From NCBI GenBank assembly GCA_002299555.1, contig DBOL01000103.1:5838-69837 (forward strand): a stretch of DNA of 64,000 nucleotides, read 5' to 3'. Of this stretch, positions 34,091 to 44,174 are shown one piece after another. Source of the DNA: Candidatus Aminicenantes bacterium UBA647 (GTDB lineage Bacteria; Acidobacteriota; Aminicenantia; UBA2199). Made by a program: the position numbers and the translations under genes. The notes under the pieces were generated by a model. It was not told where the DNA came from. It did not search any database and worked only from the letters and a program-made list of their open reading frames with translations. How positions within the stretch are numbered: the stretch's first letter is position 1; the number at the start of each line of letters is the position of its first letter.

Positions 34091-35272
34091 TTATATTATT
34101 TCCAGCGCTTTGCCGCCCTCGTAGAATCCTTTAAGGATAAAATCAAGGTCCTCATCGGAATGAATTGCAGTGAATGAAGTCCTGATCAGTGAATCTTCCA
34201 AGGGAACCGCCGGGGCGATCACCGGATTTGTAAAAATTCCATAGTTACTCAAGAAATGCCACAATTTAAATGTCTTCTCAAAATCACGTATGAATACAGG
34301 AATAATCGGAGTTTCCGTATTGCCTGTATGATAACCCATTTTAACCAACTCCCTGTTCATAACCTTGGTTATCTCCCAAAGCCTCTCTCTTCTCCATGGT
34401 TCATTCTGGATGAAATCAAGAGCTTTGGATGCAGATCCAATAGCTGCAGGGGTTATTGAAGCGGAAAAAATAAGTGGACGGGATTGATGTTTTATATATT
34501 GGATCACCTTTGAATCGCCAACAACATACCCCCCGAGAGAAGCAAATGCCTTTGAGAAAGTGGTCATGATCAGATCTACATCATCCAGCACTCCAAAATG
34601 CTCGCATGTTCCTCTTCCGTTCTTCCCCATTACACCAACTCCATGGGCATCATCAACCATGATCCTTGTGTTAAATTTTTTCCCTAATTTGACTATTTCC
34701 GGAAGATTTGCCAGATCCCCTTCCATACTGAAGACACCATCAACTATTATTATTTTCCCTTTGTCCTCCGGAAGCCTTCCGAGTTTTTCCTCGAGATCTT
34801 TCATGTCATTATGTTTGTATTTAACAACTTCCGCAAAAGAGAGCCTGACCGCATCCATTATCGAAGCATGCACCATCCTATCGATAATGATAATATCATT
34901 TCTTCCGGCAATAGCAGAAACAACCCCCAGATTTGTCTGGAAGCCGGTGGAAAACATCAAGGCTTCTTCTTTGCCCATAAACTTTGCGATCCTATCTTCA
35001 AACTCTACATGGATGGTATATGTTCCATTCAGGAATCTTGATCCACAGGTAGAGGAGCCATATTTTTCTACTGCTTCTATAGTTGATTTCTTAACTTCAG
35101 CATTATCAAACAGGCCCAGATAGTTGTTTGATCCTACCATGAGTATTTTTTTACCGTTTACCCATACATTGTCACCTTCAACTTTTTCTATCTCGGTGAA
35201 GTAAGGGTACAATCCTGTCTTCTTTGCATCTTCTGCTCTCGTAAAATCAAAACATTTTTTAAATACATCCAT
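34091..35272 (-). CDS. Alpha-oxoamine synthase, serine-palmitoyltransferase-like
   Basis: 393 residues, fold-type I PLP enzyme. The PLP lysine is Lys241 in TFSKAFASLGGYV; IMVDDAHGVGVMGKNGRG and VDGVFSMEGDLANLPEI are family blocks. The N-terminal YPYF-EIE segment, VGSNNYLGL, GSRFLNGT, FSTGFQTNLGV and HNDMKDLEEKL look closer to bacterial serine palmitoyltransferase than to BioF or KBL. It would condense serine, or another amino acid, with an acyl-CoA to a 3-keto sphingoid base. No tdh (a KBL partner) or bio genes are nearby. First gene of the glycan operon, with GGAGG 7 nt upstream. KBL or BioF activity cannot be excluded. Confidence 0.85.
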   Translation of the reverse strand: MDVFKKCFDFTRAEDAKKTGLYPYFTEIEKVEGDNVWVNGKKILMVGSNNYLGLFDNAEVKKSTIEAVEKYGSSTCGSRFLNGTYTIHVEFEDRIAKFMGKEEALMFSTGFQTNLGVVSAIAGRNDIIIIDRMVHASIMDAVRLSFAEVVKYKHNDMKDLEEKLGRLPEDKGKIIIVDGVFSMEGDLANLPEIVKLGKKFNTRIMVDDAHGVGVMGKNGRGTCEHFGVLDDVDLIMTTFSKAFASLGGYVVGDSKVIQYIKHQSRPLIFSASITPAAIGSASKALDFIQNEPWRRERLWEITKVMNRELVKMGYHTGNTETPIIPVFIRDFEKTFKLWHFLSNYGIFTNPVIAPAVPLEDSLIRTSFTAIHSDEDLDFILKGFYEGGKALEII

Positions 35273-35325
35273 TGTGAAGCCTCCAGACTTAAATTACACC
35301 AACCCCCAATCCGAGATTAGTTGGG

Positions 35326-35811
35326 TTATCTCTTTTTTATATTGCGATTTCTTGTGGAAACGAATTCCGCACTGAACTTTTGAAATGTTTTTACAGACCA
35401 CTTGTCTTTGAAAGTTGCTGTAAAAACAACCTCGCCATTCAATTTTTGCTTCCCGATCAGCGATGAATCATTTACTTTAAAACTGATCATCTTCCCTTCT
35501 TCATCATTTGTAAAATCATAAAAGACCAGATCATCTTCCTGAATAGTCTTAAAATCAAGTTCGGATCCGGTGAAGAAAACCTTGGAAAACTGGATATTCT
35601 CATTTTTATTCAGATTTATTCTTATATCAGGATTGGATGCAATTTTTATCCCCTGCACTGGTAATATTTTTATAGACAACTCGCCTTCCATCCCCTGACG
35701 GATAGTCTTCGGTTTAACAGAGGTGACAATCTTCAGAAGATCTTCCTGAGAACTATCACTCACTGTTGAAAAAGAAAACATTAATAATAATACTAGTAGA
35801 ATCCTGCCCAT
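35326..35811 (-). CDS. Small secreted protein downstream of the alpha-2-macroglobulin
   Basis: 161 residues from ATG 35811, beginning with a signal peptide (GRILLVLLLMFSFSTVSD). The rest is a beta-rich domain (VKPKTIRQGMEGELSIKILP, IRINLNKNENIQFSKVFF, LNGEVVFTATFKDKW) ending in a basic tail. I do not recognise a family; it recalls immunoglobulin-like or DsbD-N-like sandwiches only in general character. The frame extends to TTG 35850, whose codon overlaps the macroglobulin TGA (TTGA), a possible coupled start, but that would place 13 residues before the signal peptide. The tight linkage suggests a partner of the macroglobulin. Confidence 0.65.
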   Translation of the reverse strand: MGRILLVLLLMFSFSTVSDSSQEDLLKIVTSVKPKTIRQGMEGELSIKILPVQGIKIASNPDIRINLNKNENIQFSKVFFTGSELDFKTIQEDDLVFYDFTNDEEGKMISFKVNDSSLIGKQKLNGEVVFTATFKDKWSVKTFQKFSAEFVSTRNRNIKKR

Positions 35812-35846
35812 TGTTGAACCAGTTTTACTATATTCAGAAACTAAAG

Positions 35847-38800
35847 TCAATCTGAAGACAGCCTGGAAACCACCTCCACATTGATTCCTTTTTTCACTGC
35901 TCTGTAATTATTGTTATACATTGCTTCAAAAATAGTGGGAGGAAGGGTAAACTTTCCTCCAGTTACACAATTCAGCTTTACCACAAAATCCATACCCCGG
36001 CTATTCCCTCTCATATCAAAAAACCACATTATCCTGTCATCCCTTATGTCCATATAAACCTCTCTGCCAAGATTCCAGTCCTCCATCCATGATGGCTTCT
36101 GCTCACCGGATAACCTGATATTCTCTATTTCCCAACCTGCAGGAATAATTTGAACCAGTGCAAGTTCCGTCAGTCTTCCGGAGGAATATATTCCGGGCTT
36201 AACTCTGAAATGCCCCCAGAATGTCGTCCCCTGTCTGAGAAGAGAAGGATCAATGGTTTTCCCCTCTTCGTTCATCCAGGTCACTTCCAGTTTCAGGTTT
36301 TTTGACTGATCTTTTTCCAGCGACTTAAGAGGAATACCATTCCATTGCAGGGTTACATACACTTTGTTTAGTTTTACTTCATTATTAATGAACACAGACA
36401 ATTTTTTGCCAAACCCTTCATGTATCTTCATGGTATGTTTTAGCTCACCAAAATCAAATGACCTTTTGTTATTTCCGGGCAGTACAATATGACCCTTGAT
36501 CGGAGAATCGTCACCCCTGAAATCCATTTTATTTCCCATCATGTATTTTCCCAGTGCCATAAGTGAATATCCAAGAGTTTGAGTAGAGTACCATCTTCCA
36601 TCTGAAAGATCACGGACTATCTCTTCATACATAATATCTGCTTTGTTCCAGTCCTGAAACACTGTCAACGCCTCAAGGATAATTGCTCTGTCTCTCATCG
36701 AAGAACCAAAAGTCCTGCCGGGATTTTTATATTGGCCTACCGATGTTTCGATACCTTTTTGAATTTTTTTCGATACATCCTTCTTCCCGGCAAGAAAATA
36801 TGTTTCAGATAGCATCCATCTTTCCACATTGGTAGTCTTTGCAAGATCATTTTCAACTATCATGTTCATCGGGCCCAATTGAGGTTGCCCTGCAAGTGCC
36901 AGAACATAAAGACGGTAGATCCGGGAGAGCATCTTGTCAGTGGCAACGAGGGCTCGTGATTTCTGAAAACGGATAACCGAACTCAAAAGATCAGCAGGGA
37001 TACTATACCCCCTTTTCTTTGCCTCTGCCATAAAGTGCAGCCCATAATTTGTCCCCCAGATACTTGCATCCCTATTCCCGGGCCAATATGACAATCCTCC
37101 GGAGGGGAGAACAAACTTTCTCAGCCTTTTCACTGCAGAATTAATATTTTCATCCACATCTTCCAGATCAATAGAAGAATTCTTCATAAATTCCTTCAGA
37201 TACAATTGGGGGAAAACTGACGATATGGTCTGTTCAATACATCCATAAGGATAATGTATAAGCCATGACAATCGACTCTCAATATCAAGTCTCGGTTTTC
37301 TTGAAATCACCACAGATGCTCTATTCGTCCCTTTCAGCCCTCTATCCGGAATTATAAAATCAATGGATCTTCCTGGTTTAGTATCTTTCTTCTCTGATCC
37401 ATATATCCTCGGAGAGGAGGGCCTTATTTTTATGTCAACCGATTTTGATACACTAAACCTTCCTGATTCAGCTTTGAAAATAACTTTGCAGTCACCTACA
37501 GCATTATCAACCTTTAAATTAAATACAGTATCCTGTTCACCTGTTTTCTCGAAAACAAGTTTTTTCTTTTTGTCTCCTGAGACTTTCAAATTCCCTTCGG
37601 TCCGTATCGATAAACTGACATTCCTGATCTTCTCATTCAAAGCAAACACACTAACCGGGATCTTAACCCTGTCTCCCGGCCCGAGAACACGTGGAAGCGT
37701 GGGCAAAAGAATAAGGTCAGTCTTAACCGGCACGCTTTTTTCCGCCTTTCCAAAACTATAATGATCTGCTGCAATAACCATTACCCTAACCGACCCAATA
37801 TAGTCCGGCATCCTGAACTTAACCTTTTTCTCGCCATTATCCCCGGTTTCCAGGGGACCGAGGAACATTGATACCGGTTTGAATCTTTTAGATTTCCCGG
37901 GCTCCAGTTGAGAGGATCGATAGCCTTCAGCATTGGTTTCCATCTCACCACCGATGGAAAAAAGTCGATACACATCACCTTTGTTTACAGCAAGGACATA
38001 AGAAAAAAGGTCATAAGTATTGATCCCCAGTTTCTGTTTACTGAAAAAACTCTTCCATGGATCAGGTGTCAGAAATTTTGTAAGATCAAGCAACCCTTCA
38101 TCTACAACGGCTATCGTGAACTGAACATTACTTTTATCTTTTGTACGGACAACTACCTCGAATTCTTTGTTTGACTTCAATTCATCGTCCATAACAATAT
38201 CAATCTCCTTTCTTGTCGAAGGATCCTCCACCATAACAGGGATCGTGCCATATACTCTTACCGGCCTGTCATTTCCCGTCTGAGAATGGGGTTGAATGAT
38301 CGATACGGAAACATATGCATTAGGAAGCATTTTTTCTGTAACAGAGACTTTTATCTCCCCGAGTGCATCCTCTCCCTTAAGTTCCCTGACCCATGACTCC
38401 AGGATCCGATCTCCTTTTTCGAGAGTTACAAGAAGTGTCCCTTTTTCCGGTTTGGGGAAAGAGATAATTGCAGTATCACCGGGTTTGTATCTGTTTCTGT
38501 CACTCTTAAGGGTCAATGAGCCTGAATCTTTAATGTTTGAAGGTGAATCACCCCAATGATAAGAACTAAAGAAAAAACCGGCCTTGTGTCCCTCCTTCAT
38601 GTCTTCTTCAACCTCGATAAAATATTCACCTGACTGCTCAGGAGTAAAAACGATAGGAACAGGCATGTTTTTAGATGTCAGGCTTCCCTCTTTCACAACT
38701 TTTGTATAATTGTCCTTCTTGTATCTGACCCTGAAAGATGCAAGATTGTCATACTCCCACCACCAATAACGTGCATTTCTGTAGATCCTGTATCTCAGAG

Positions 38801-41417
38801 GCCTTCCCGACAGAGGTTCTCCATCTTTTGTTACAAGCACAGAATTAATATTTACTGGAGAACCGACTCTGCTGTATCCATATTTTTGTTTCGGCCTTTT
38901 CAGCCCTATATAGTTTTTGTAAGGATCAACAGGAATGTAAATGTTACCTGTCGTGGCCCTGCCACCTTTCTCAAGTACTTTTGCAGTGATCTCAGCCTTT
39001 AAAGACGACGGAACATTGGTTAATTCGGGGATTTTCCATACAACATTCACTTTCCCTTCCCCATCCAGTTTTCCTTCAAAAATATTTGACTCAGATGACT
39101 TGAATTTTCTAAGTTCATTTGAGAACGTAAATCCACCGAATTTTTTAAAGTTTTTAGGAACATGCCTTAGTAATACCGATATGTCCGTATCTAGAAATGG
39201 AGATGGTGATCCAAAAAGATAATTTGAACTCAGAGATAATTTCAACAAATCATCAGCCGGTCCGAGTTTTTTCTTTTGAGGATCAAGCCTTACTTTAAGC
39301 CTGAAGGGAACCACCGTTTCAATTTTGAGAGTATGAAAGAAGTGTGTACTTCCGAGTATCAGTTTCGCTCTCCAATTCCCTGTAAGATCATCTTCGGAAG
39401 TCCTGATGTGAAAGCTATAGAATCCATCAACACTCTCTTTTTTTACTGTTTTTCTTACCAGTTGATTCCTTGGATTGTATAATTCCAGAGTGGCCGGATG
39501 GTTTTCGGGGAAAGTCCCGTCACTGTTCCTTGCTATAACAGAAAGATTTATCGGATCTCCCGGTCTGTAGACACCTCGTTCTGTATAGATAAACGCTCTT
39601 GTCCCATCAGATCTGCTGATGACACCTCCGGTATCAAACGATGAAAGATTCCACCCCATTTCTGAAGGTTTAACAATACTTCTTTGTCCTCCTTTCGCAG
39701 CTTCAACAAAAAACACATTGCCTTCAACTTTTCTGAAGAATATTTTCCCGTCTCCATCTGTTTCACCAGAAACGATCTTCTGATTCTGAAAAGTTCTCAG
39801 AGTTACTTTCACCCCACTCATAGGTGATGAATCTATAAGGTTGGAAGCAAACACAAAATGTTCACCTCCTCCCTTTTTGTAGGTCAAACCGATATCACTG
39901 ACAAGAACAGGCTTGAAAATCTCTCCGTGTCTGTAAATATATCCATATGAATTCGGATTTGAATAATACTCCTTTCCATAATAATAACTTGCCTTTTTCT
40001 TCAGGGACGAATAAAGCATATCCTTTCTTTTAAAACTCAACTCTATTACATAAATCCCTTTATCTTTCTCACTAATAAGCTCTTTCATGTCAAGCTGATG
40101 ATTCAGCCACCTGTTCCTGACATCTCCTATTGTCAGATTTTTTTCTGCAACCTGGACCCCGATCCTGTTCATATCATAATATTCGAAACCGTTGTCCCTT
40201 TTTTTCTCTCCTGATAACGATTCTGTCTGAAGAAACTGGCCCAGATTTGATTCGAACACACGCTTTACCACCACATGAACTTTTTTTATGTTCAAGGTCC
40301 TGAAACCGACCTTCCTCTCCTGTGTTGTGGGAAGGAAAATTCCGGAAGATGAAAAGCTTATCTGAGGTTTTTTATCTTCAAAATTAACTGACCTGGTGAC
40401 CTCCTTCTCGATTTTCCCACCCCACTTACTCCTTACACCCCTGATCTTTACAGAATACTGCTCTCCAAACTTAAATTCACCCCCGACAAAGATACTTCTG
40501 CCCAGAGATTTTAATGATATTGCCCTGGCAGGATCAATAGTGACAAGCCCTCTTATATCCTGTCCTTTTTTCAATTTATGGGAGAACCTTATCTCAAGTC
40601 CGGGATTTGTCCCTTTATCAAACTTTATTACATTTGTAACTTTGAATTTCTTCAGAGGCTCAAGCCTGATCCTCTTAATAACGTTCTCAGTTATTTCTGT
40701 CCCGGCTTTATTGATCTTAAGAATAAAATCCTCACCACTCTTTTTTCTTGTGACAGTTCTGGAAGTAAACACAAATTTTCTCCCGGAACTTTTTTCACTC
40801 CAAAGCAATGGTATCTCTCCTGATTGAGAAACAAATGAGATGTTATTTTTGACTACTTCAAATTTTATATCTTCCGTAAAGCTAACCTCCCCTATGTAAT
40901 TCAGTTTGTCCGGTTTATCATCACTTATAATTTCGAAATCACCGAACATGGATTTTATCTCCCTTCCTGCGATCCTGAATGAAAAATCTAAAGGAGGAAG
41001 ATTCCTGAATTCTGAATTTAACTCTTTAAGGTCGATAACACCTGTATATTCCTGGTGAAACGACAGCTTTGAATCAGGAACAAAAATGATGGTCCTGTTG
41101 TCCTCCCACTTCGTTTCTCCCTTTATCCCTGGTTTGAATTTGAAAATTTTTGTTCCAATAACCTTCCCGATCTCGTCTTCACTTGCAGCAGGATCAACTA
41201 ATCTCAGATATATCCTGTCCCCTGAAGATATTATCCCGGATGTAACGTGACTTATTATTCTTGCTGAATCCTCTGAATACATAACCGGATCTATCCCGTC
41301 TTTCTTCTTCTTGCCACAGGAAACAACTGTCACAAAAGAGATAGAAAGGAAAAATATCAGCAGAATACTAACCAGTGAAAAAGAGTTTTTCTTCATTTCG
41401 GAAAAGTAATTTGGCAT
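35847..41417 (-). CDS. Bacterial alpha-2-macroglobulin lipoprotein with thioester
   Basis: 1856 residues from ATG 41417, which has GGAGG 6 nt upstream; the open frame begins 26 codons earlier without that support. A lipoprotein signal peptide ends VVSC. Macroglobulin-like beta domains follow, including the MG1/bait region VFIYTERGVYRPGDPINLSV and the A2M core TLPRVLGPGDRVKIPV. The thioester motif is YGCIEQ, with Cys1393 (codon 37239-37241), and an alpha/alpha-toroid follows (LPSGGLSYWPGNRDASIWGT). It is a periplasmic protease trap, probably defending the envelope. Typical partners (pbpC) are absent; instead a small secreted protein follows with 4-nt proximity. Confidence 0.94.
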   Translation of the reverse strand: MPNYFSEMKKNSFSLVSILLIFFLSISFVTVVSCGKKKKDGIDPVMYSEDSARIISHVTSGIISSGDRIYLRLVDPAASEDEIGKVIGTKIFKFKPGIKGETKWEDNRTIIFVPDSKLSFHQEYTGVIDLKELNSEFRNLPPLDFSFRIAGREIKSMFGDFEIISDDKPDKLNYIGEVSFTEDIKFEVVKNNISFVSQSGEIPLLWSEKSSGRKFVFTSRTVTRKKSGEDFILKINKAGTEITENVIKRIRLEPLKKFKVTNVIKFDKGTNPGLEIRFSHKLKKGQDIRGLVTIDPARAISLKSLGRSIFVGGEFKFGEQYSVKIRGVRSKWGGKIEKEVTRSVNFEDKKPQISFSSSGIFLPTTQERKVGFRTLNIKKVHVVVKRVFESNLGQFLQTESLSGEKKRDNGFEYYDMNRIGVQVAEKNLTIGDVRNRWLNHQLDMKELISEKDKGIYVIELSFKRKDMLYSSLKKKASYYYGKEYYSNPNSYGYIYRHGEIFKPVLVSDIGLTYKKGGGEHFVFASNLIDSSPMSGVKVTLRTFQNQKIVSGETDGDGKIFFRKVEGNVFFVEAAKGGQRSIVKPSEMGWNLSSFDTGGVISRSDGTRAFIYTERGVYRPGDPINLSVIARNSDGTFPENHPATLELYNPRNQLVRKTVKKESVDGFYSFHIRTSEDDLTGNWRAKLILGSTHFFHTLKIETVVPFRLKVRLDPQKKKLGPADDLLKLSLSSNYLFGSPSPFLDTDISVLLRHVPKNFKKFGGFTFSNELRKFKSSESNIFEGKLDGEGKVNVVWKIPELTNVPSSLKAEITAKVLEKGGRATTGNIYIPVDPYKNYIGLKRPKQKYGYSRVGSPVNINSVLVTKDGEPLSGRPLRYRIYRNARYWWWEYDNLASFRVRYKKDNYTKVVKEGSLTSKNMPVPIVFTPEQSGEYFIEVEEDMKEGHKAGFFFSSYHWGDSPSNIKDSGSLTLKSDRNRYKPGDTAIISFPKPEKGTLLVTLEKGDRILESWVRELKGEDALGEIKVSVTEKMLPNAYVSVSIIQPHSQTGNDRPVRVYGTIPVMVEDPSTRKEIDIVMDDELKSNKEFEVVVRTKDKSNVQFTIAVVDEGLLDLTKFLTPDPWKSFFSKQKLGINTYDLFSYVLAVNKGDVYRLFSIGGEMETNAEGYRSSQLEPGKSKRFKPVSMFLGPLETGDNGEKKVKFRMPDYIGSVRVMVIAADHYSFGKAEKSVPVKTDLILLPTLPRVLGPGDRVKIPVSVFALNEKIRNVSLSIRTEGNLKVSGDKKKKLVFEKTGEQDTVFNLKVDNAVGDCKVIFKAESGRFSVSKSVDIKIRPSSPRIYGSEKKDTKPGRSIDFIIPDRGLKGTNRASVVISRKPRLDIESRLSWLIHYPYGCIEQTISSVFPQLYLKEFMKNSSIDLEDVDENINSAVKRLRKFVLPSGGLSYWPGNRDASIWGTNYGLHFMAEAKKRGYSIPADLLSSVIRFQKSRALVATDKMLSRIYRLYVLALAGQPQLGPMNMIVENDLAKTTNVERWMLSETYFLAGKKDVSKKIQKGIETSVGQYKNPGRTFGSSMRDRAIILEALTVFQDWNKADIMYEEIVRDLSDGRWYSTQTLGYSLMALGKYMMGNKMDFRGDDSPIKGHIVLPGNNKRSFDFGELKHTMKIHEGFGKKLSVFINNEVKLNKVYVTLQWNGIPLKSLEKDQSKNLKLEVTWMNEEGKTIDPSLLRQGTTFWGHFRVKPGIYSSGRLTELALVQIIPAGWEIENIRLSGEQKPSWMEDWNLGREVYMDIRDDRIMWFFDMRGNSRGMDFVVKLNCVTGGKFTLPPTIFEAMYNNNYRAVKKGINVEVVSRLSSD

Positions 41418-41503
41418 TTGTAACCTCCAATTGAGATTATAGAAAATCACTTTTTTAAAATCAATCATCTGCCTGCATATTCCGATCATTTTCAATCAGG
41501 GTG

Positions 41504-41532
41504 TTGAAAATTAATTGTCTATTATGTAAATT
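41504..41532 (+). promoter_or_regulatory. Promoter placing the start site on the first antiporter ATG
   Basis: TTGAAA (41504-41509), 17 bp, TAAATT (41527-41532), 6 nt, ATG at 41539. There is no Shine-Dalgarno sequence, so a leaderless transcript is predicted. Confidence 0.55.
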
Positions 41533-41538
41533 ATCAGA

Positions 41539-42774
41539 ATGAAATTCCTGATAGCAATAATAATTATTGCAGGAACTGCACTAATAGGATCAAGGATCAC
41601 GTTCATCAGAACTCAGCTCGGGCTTGGAGTAAAAAGTATATTTATTACCGGAATCGAATACATCATGCTTGGCCTGCTTCTGGGTGGAAGCGGTTTGAAT
41701 ATCCTGGATGTTGATACAATCAGAAAATTTCAACCCTTCCTTATATTCGGACTTGCCTGGGTAGGATATTTATACGGAATACAATTTGAGATCAAATTGG
41801 TCAGAACCCTTCCTGAAAAATATTTTTCGATAACTGCAATCCAGGCAATAATAACCTTCATTATAGTCTCGGTATCAATGTTCGTTTTTTTTCATTTGAT
41901 TTCTCTCTTCCCACTCGAGAAAGCAATTGTTTTATCCATTATCCTGGGAATCGCTGCTCTCTCCACAGCACAGTCAGCACTCGCAATAACAAACAGGAAT
42001 TTCAAATTCAGGGATCAGCGTCTTTTTGACCTTTTAAGGTATATTGCATCAGTTGACGGACTTTTCTCTATGATGTTTTTTTCCATATTTCTTGCATTTT
42101 CCAACCCAGGAACAGCAGCAATAAGTAGCATTTTATCTGCTTTAAAGTGGAGCGGATTAACTGCCTTTGCCGCCCTTGTACCGGCACTGATCTTTCTGTT
42201 AATGAATAAATCCGGGTACAAACATGGCGATTTCCACCTTCTCCTGACCGGTATAATTGCTTTTACCGGAGGGATGTCATGGCAACTCGGACTATCCCCG
42301 CTGATAAGTGGATTACTTGCAGGGATATTCATTGCAAACACTTGCAAGTTCAGGATCAGAGCACTGAATTTTCTCAGTGATGGGGAGAAACCGATATACA
42401 TAATAATGCTTATAATTCTCGGAGCAGGATGGAATCTTGGACTGAAGATAAGTATACCAGCAGTCCTTATATTTATTGTTTTCAGAACCGCAGGAAAGGT
42501 TGTCGGGAATTTTGCAGGTGTCAAATCATTCCGCTCAGCGTTTCCGATACCTCCCGGCGTCGGATTTTCCCTCCTCTCAGAAGGTGGGATCTCTTTTGGG
42601 ATTATAATTAACTTCAAAATACTCTATCCGGAATTGTCATCTCATATAATTCACATCATATTGATCTCAGCAGTTTTCTTTGAACTGATCAGTCCAAGGC
42701 TGATACTTTCATTTTTTCAGGAGAGGGTAGATCAAAAATCAGGTCCTTTGTCAGGGGGAAAAGATGAAAAATAG
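41539..42774 (+). CDS. CPA2-type cation/proton antiporter-like membrane protein (subunit 1)
   Basis: 411 residues, about 11-12 membrane helices, no cytoplasmic RCK/TrkA domain. Resembles Kef/NhaA-fold exchangers: TAQSALAITNRNFKFRDQRL, LSPLISGLLAGIFIANTCKF and VGFSLLSEGGISFGIIINF. The canonical ND or DD transport-site pair is not obvious in the middle helix, so it may be a divergent subunit. Its last 11 nt overlap the second antiporter gene, so the two proteins are made together and may form a heteromer. Confidence 0.75.
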   Translation: MKFLIAIIIIAGTALIGSRITFIRTQLGLGVKSIFITGIEYIMLGLLLGGSGLNILDVDTIRKFQPFLIFGLAWVGYLYGIQFEIKLVRTLPEKYFSITAIQAIITFIIVSVSMFVFFHLISLFPLEKAIVLSIILGIAALSTAQSALAITNRNFKFRDQRLFDLLRYIASVDGLFSMMFFSIFLAFSNPGTAAISSILSALKWSGLTAFAALVPALIFLLMNKSGYKHGDFHLLLTGIIAFTGGMSWQLGLSPLISGLLAGIFIANTCKFRIRALNFLSDGEKPIYIIMLIILGAGWNLGLKISIPAVLIFIVFRTAGKVVGNFAGVKSFRSAFPIPPGVGFSLLSEGGISFGIIINFKILYPELSSHIIHIILISAVFFELISPRLILSFFQERVDQKSGPLSGGKDEK

Positions 42775-44116
42775 ATTAATAACGTTCATCCTGATAATCC
42801 TGGCGATGCTTGTTGTGTTCAATTCCGGTACTTTTCTCAACTCATCAGACAGTATCTCGCCTACACTGATCATTGGATTCATGCTCCTTTCCTCTTTTGT
42901 AGTAGGTTTCTTTTTTGAAAGAGGAGGACTCCCCAGGATCACCGGCTACATTCTTTCAGGATTGGTTTTCGGCCCTTTTATTCTGAAGTTCTACTCCTCA
43001 GAATCCGTTGAAGAACTGCTTTTCCTCAACAGCCTTGCACTGGCCTTCATCGCATTCAATGCAGGCTCTGAACTAAGGATCAAAGAGATTATTCACGATA
43101 TAAAGCCGATCCTTTATCTAACCATGGGAGTGACCATTGTAGTATTTACGGGAGTTACAACAATTGTATTCCTGATATCCGATCTGATCCCGTTCATGAA
43201 GCCATATCCTCTTCCTGCAAAGATAGCTATTGCATCGATCTTTGGAATTATTTCAGTCGCAAGATCTCCTTCTTCCGCAATAGCCATTATTAACGAAACA
43301 AAAGCAAAGGGGAGCTACACCAGCACTATATTGAGTATCACTATAATAATGGACGTTCTTATTATTATCCTGTTTGCACTCGTTATATCGATCAATTCTC
43401 TTGTAATAGAACCTGGAAGCACTTTTGAATTCTCATTTATTGCTTTTCTGGTATTCGAAATTTTAATTGCATTTGTTCTGGGTTTTTTCCTCGGTAAATT
43501 TATTATCTTTCTTATAAACAGAATAAAAGTAGAATTTTCAGTTGTGATAATTGCACTTGGATTTTTTGTGATGAAGTTTTCACATTTTGCAGGATCATTT
43601 ATAAGCAATAATTACGAAATGAACCTGAACCTTGAACCCCTGCTTATTTGTATGGCGGCAGGATTTACCGTTCAGAATTTTTCCGGTTATGGAGATATTT
43701 TTCTGAAAAGGATGGATAAGATCTCAATACCGGTCTATGTCGCATTTTTTACGATAACCGGTGCATCTATCAACCTTGATCTTCTCAGAACAGGATGGAT
43801 ACTCGGGTTGATCATTTTCTTTTCAAGAATCTCAATGATATATTTGGGGTCCGGTTTAAGCACTAAAATTGCCCGTTCGGAAAAAAAGATAAAGGAAAAC
43901 AGCTGGCTTGGATTCATTACCCAGGCGGGGATCAGCCTTGGGTTGCTGTCTGAAGTAGTTAGAAGATTTCCTGAGGCAGGAATTCACATTCAGGCGATCC
44001 TGATTGCTACAATAACACTGAATCAGATCATTGGACCTGTTGGATTCAAATACGGGTTATTCCGTGCAGGTGAAACCTTCAGGAACAGAGAAGAGACTTC
44101 TGACAAAAAACAATAA
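42764..44116 (+). CDS. CPA2-type cation/proton antiporter (subunit 2)
   Basis: 450 residues, about 12 membrane helices. Family features are FFERGGLPRITGYILSGLVF, LALAFIAFNAGSELRIKEI, ISVARSPSSAIAIINETKAK and LGFITQAGISLGLLSEVV. In many CPA2 proteins the SPSSAIAII segment follows the unwound helix. No RCK, TrkA-C or USP domain is attached. It begins inside the end of the preceding antiporter gene. Downstream PTS IIA and PII-like genes suggest control by phosphorylation or ligand binding. Transported ion (Na+ or K+) cannot be assigned. Confidence 0.85.
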   Translation: MKNRLITFILIILAMLVVFNSGTFLNSSDSISPTLIIGFMLLSSFVVGFFFERGGLPRITGYILSGLVFGPFILKFYSSESVEELLFLNSLALAFIAFNAGSELRIKEIIHDIKPILYLTMGVTIVVFTGVTTIVFLISDLIPFMKPYPLPAKIAIASIFGIISVARSPSSAIAIINETKAKGSYTSTILSITIIMDVLIIILFALVISINSLVIEPGSTFEFSFIAFLVFEILIAFVLGFFLGKFIIFLINRIKVEFSVVIIALGFFVMKFSHFAGSFISNNYEMNLNLEPLLICMAAGFTVQNFSGYGDIFLKRMDKISIPVYVAFFTITGASINLDLLRTGWILGLIIFFSRISMIYLGSGLSTKIARSEKKIKENSWLGFITQAGISLGLLSEVVRRFPEAGIHIQAILIATITLNQIIGPVGFKYGLFRAGETFRNREETSDKKQ

Positions 44117-44128
44117 CAACAATATTAT

Positions 44129-44157
44129 TTGACTTAACAAAGAGCAATCCTTAATAT
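44129..44157 (+). promoter_or_regulatory. Promoter before the first PTS IIA gene
   Basis: TTGACT (44129-44134), 17 bp, TAATAT (44152-44157). It gives a short leader of about 11 nt that carries the AGAGAGG Shine-Dalgarno sequence before the ATG at 44175, so IIA can be expressed separately from the antiporters. Confidence 0.55.
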
Positions 44158-44174
44158 CTTTAGAGAGGAATATA

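Noticed and set aside
42015..42617. 200-codon antisense frame inside the first antiporter
   Set aside because: The sense strand is a continuous membrane protein; the antisense frame has no supporting start signal.
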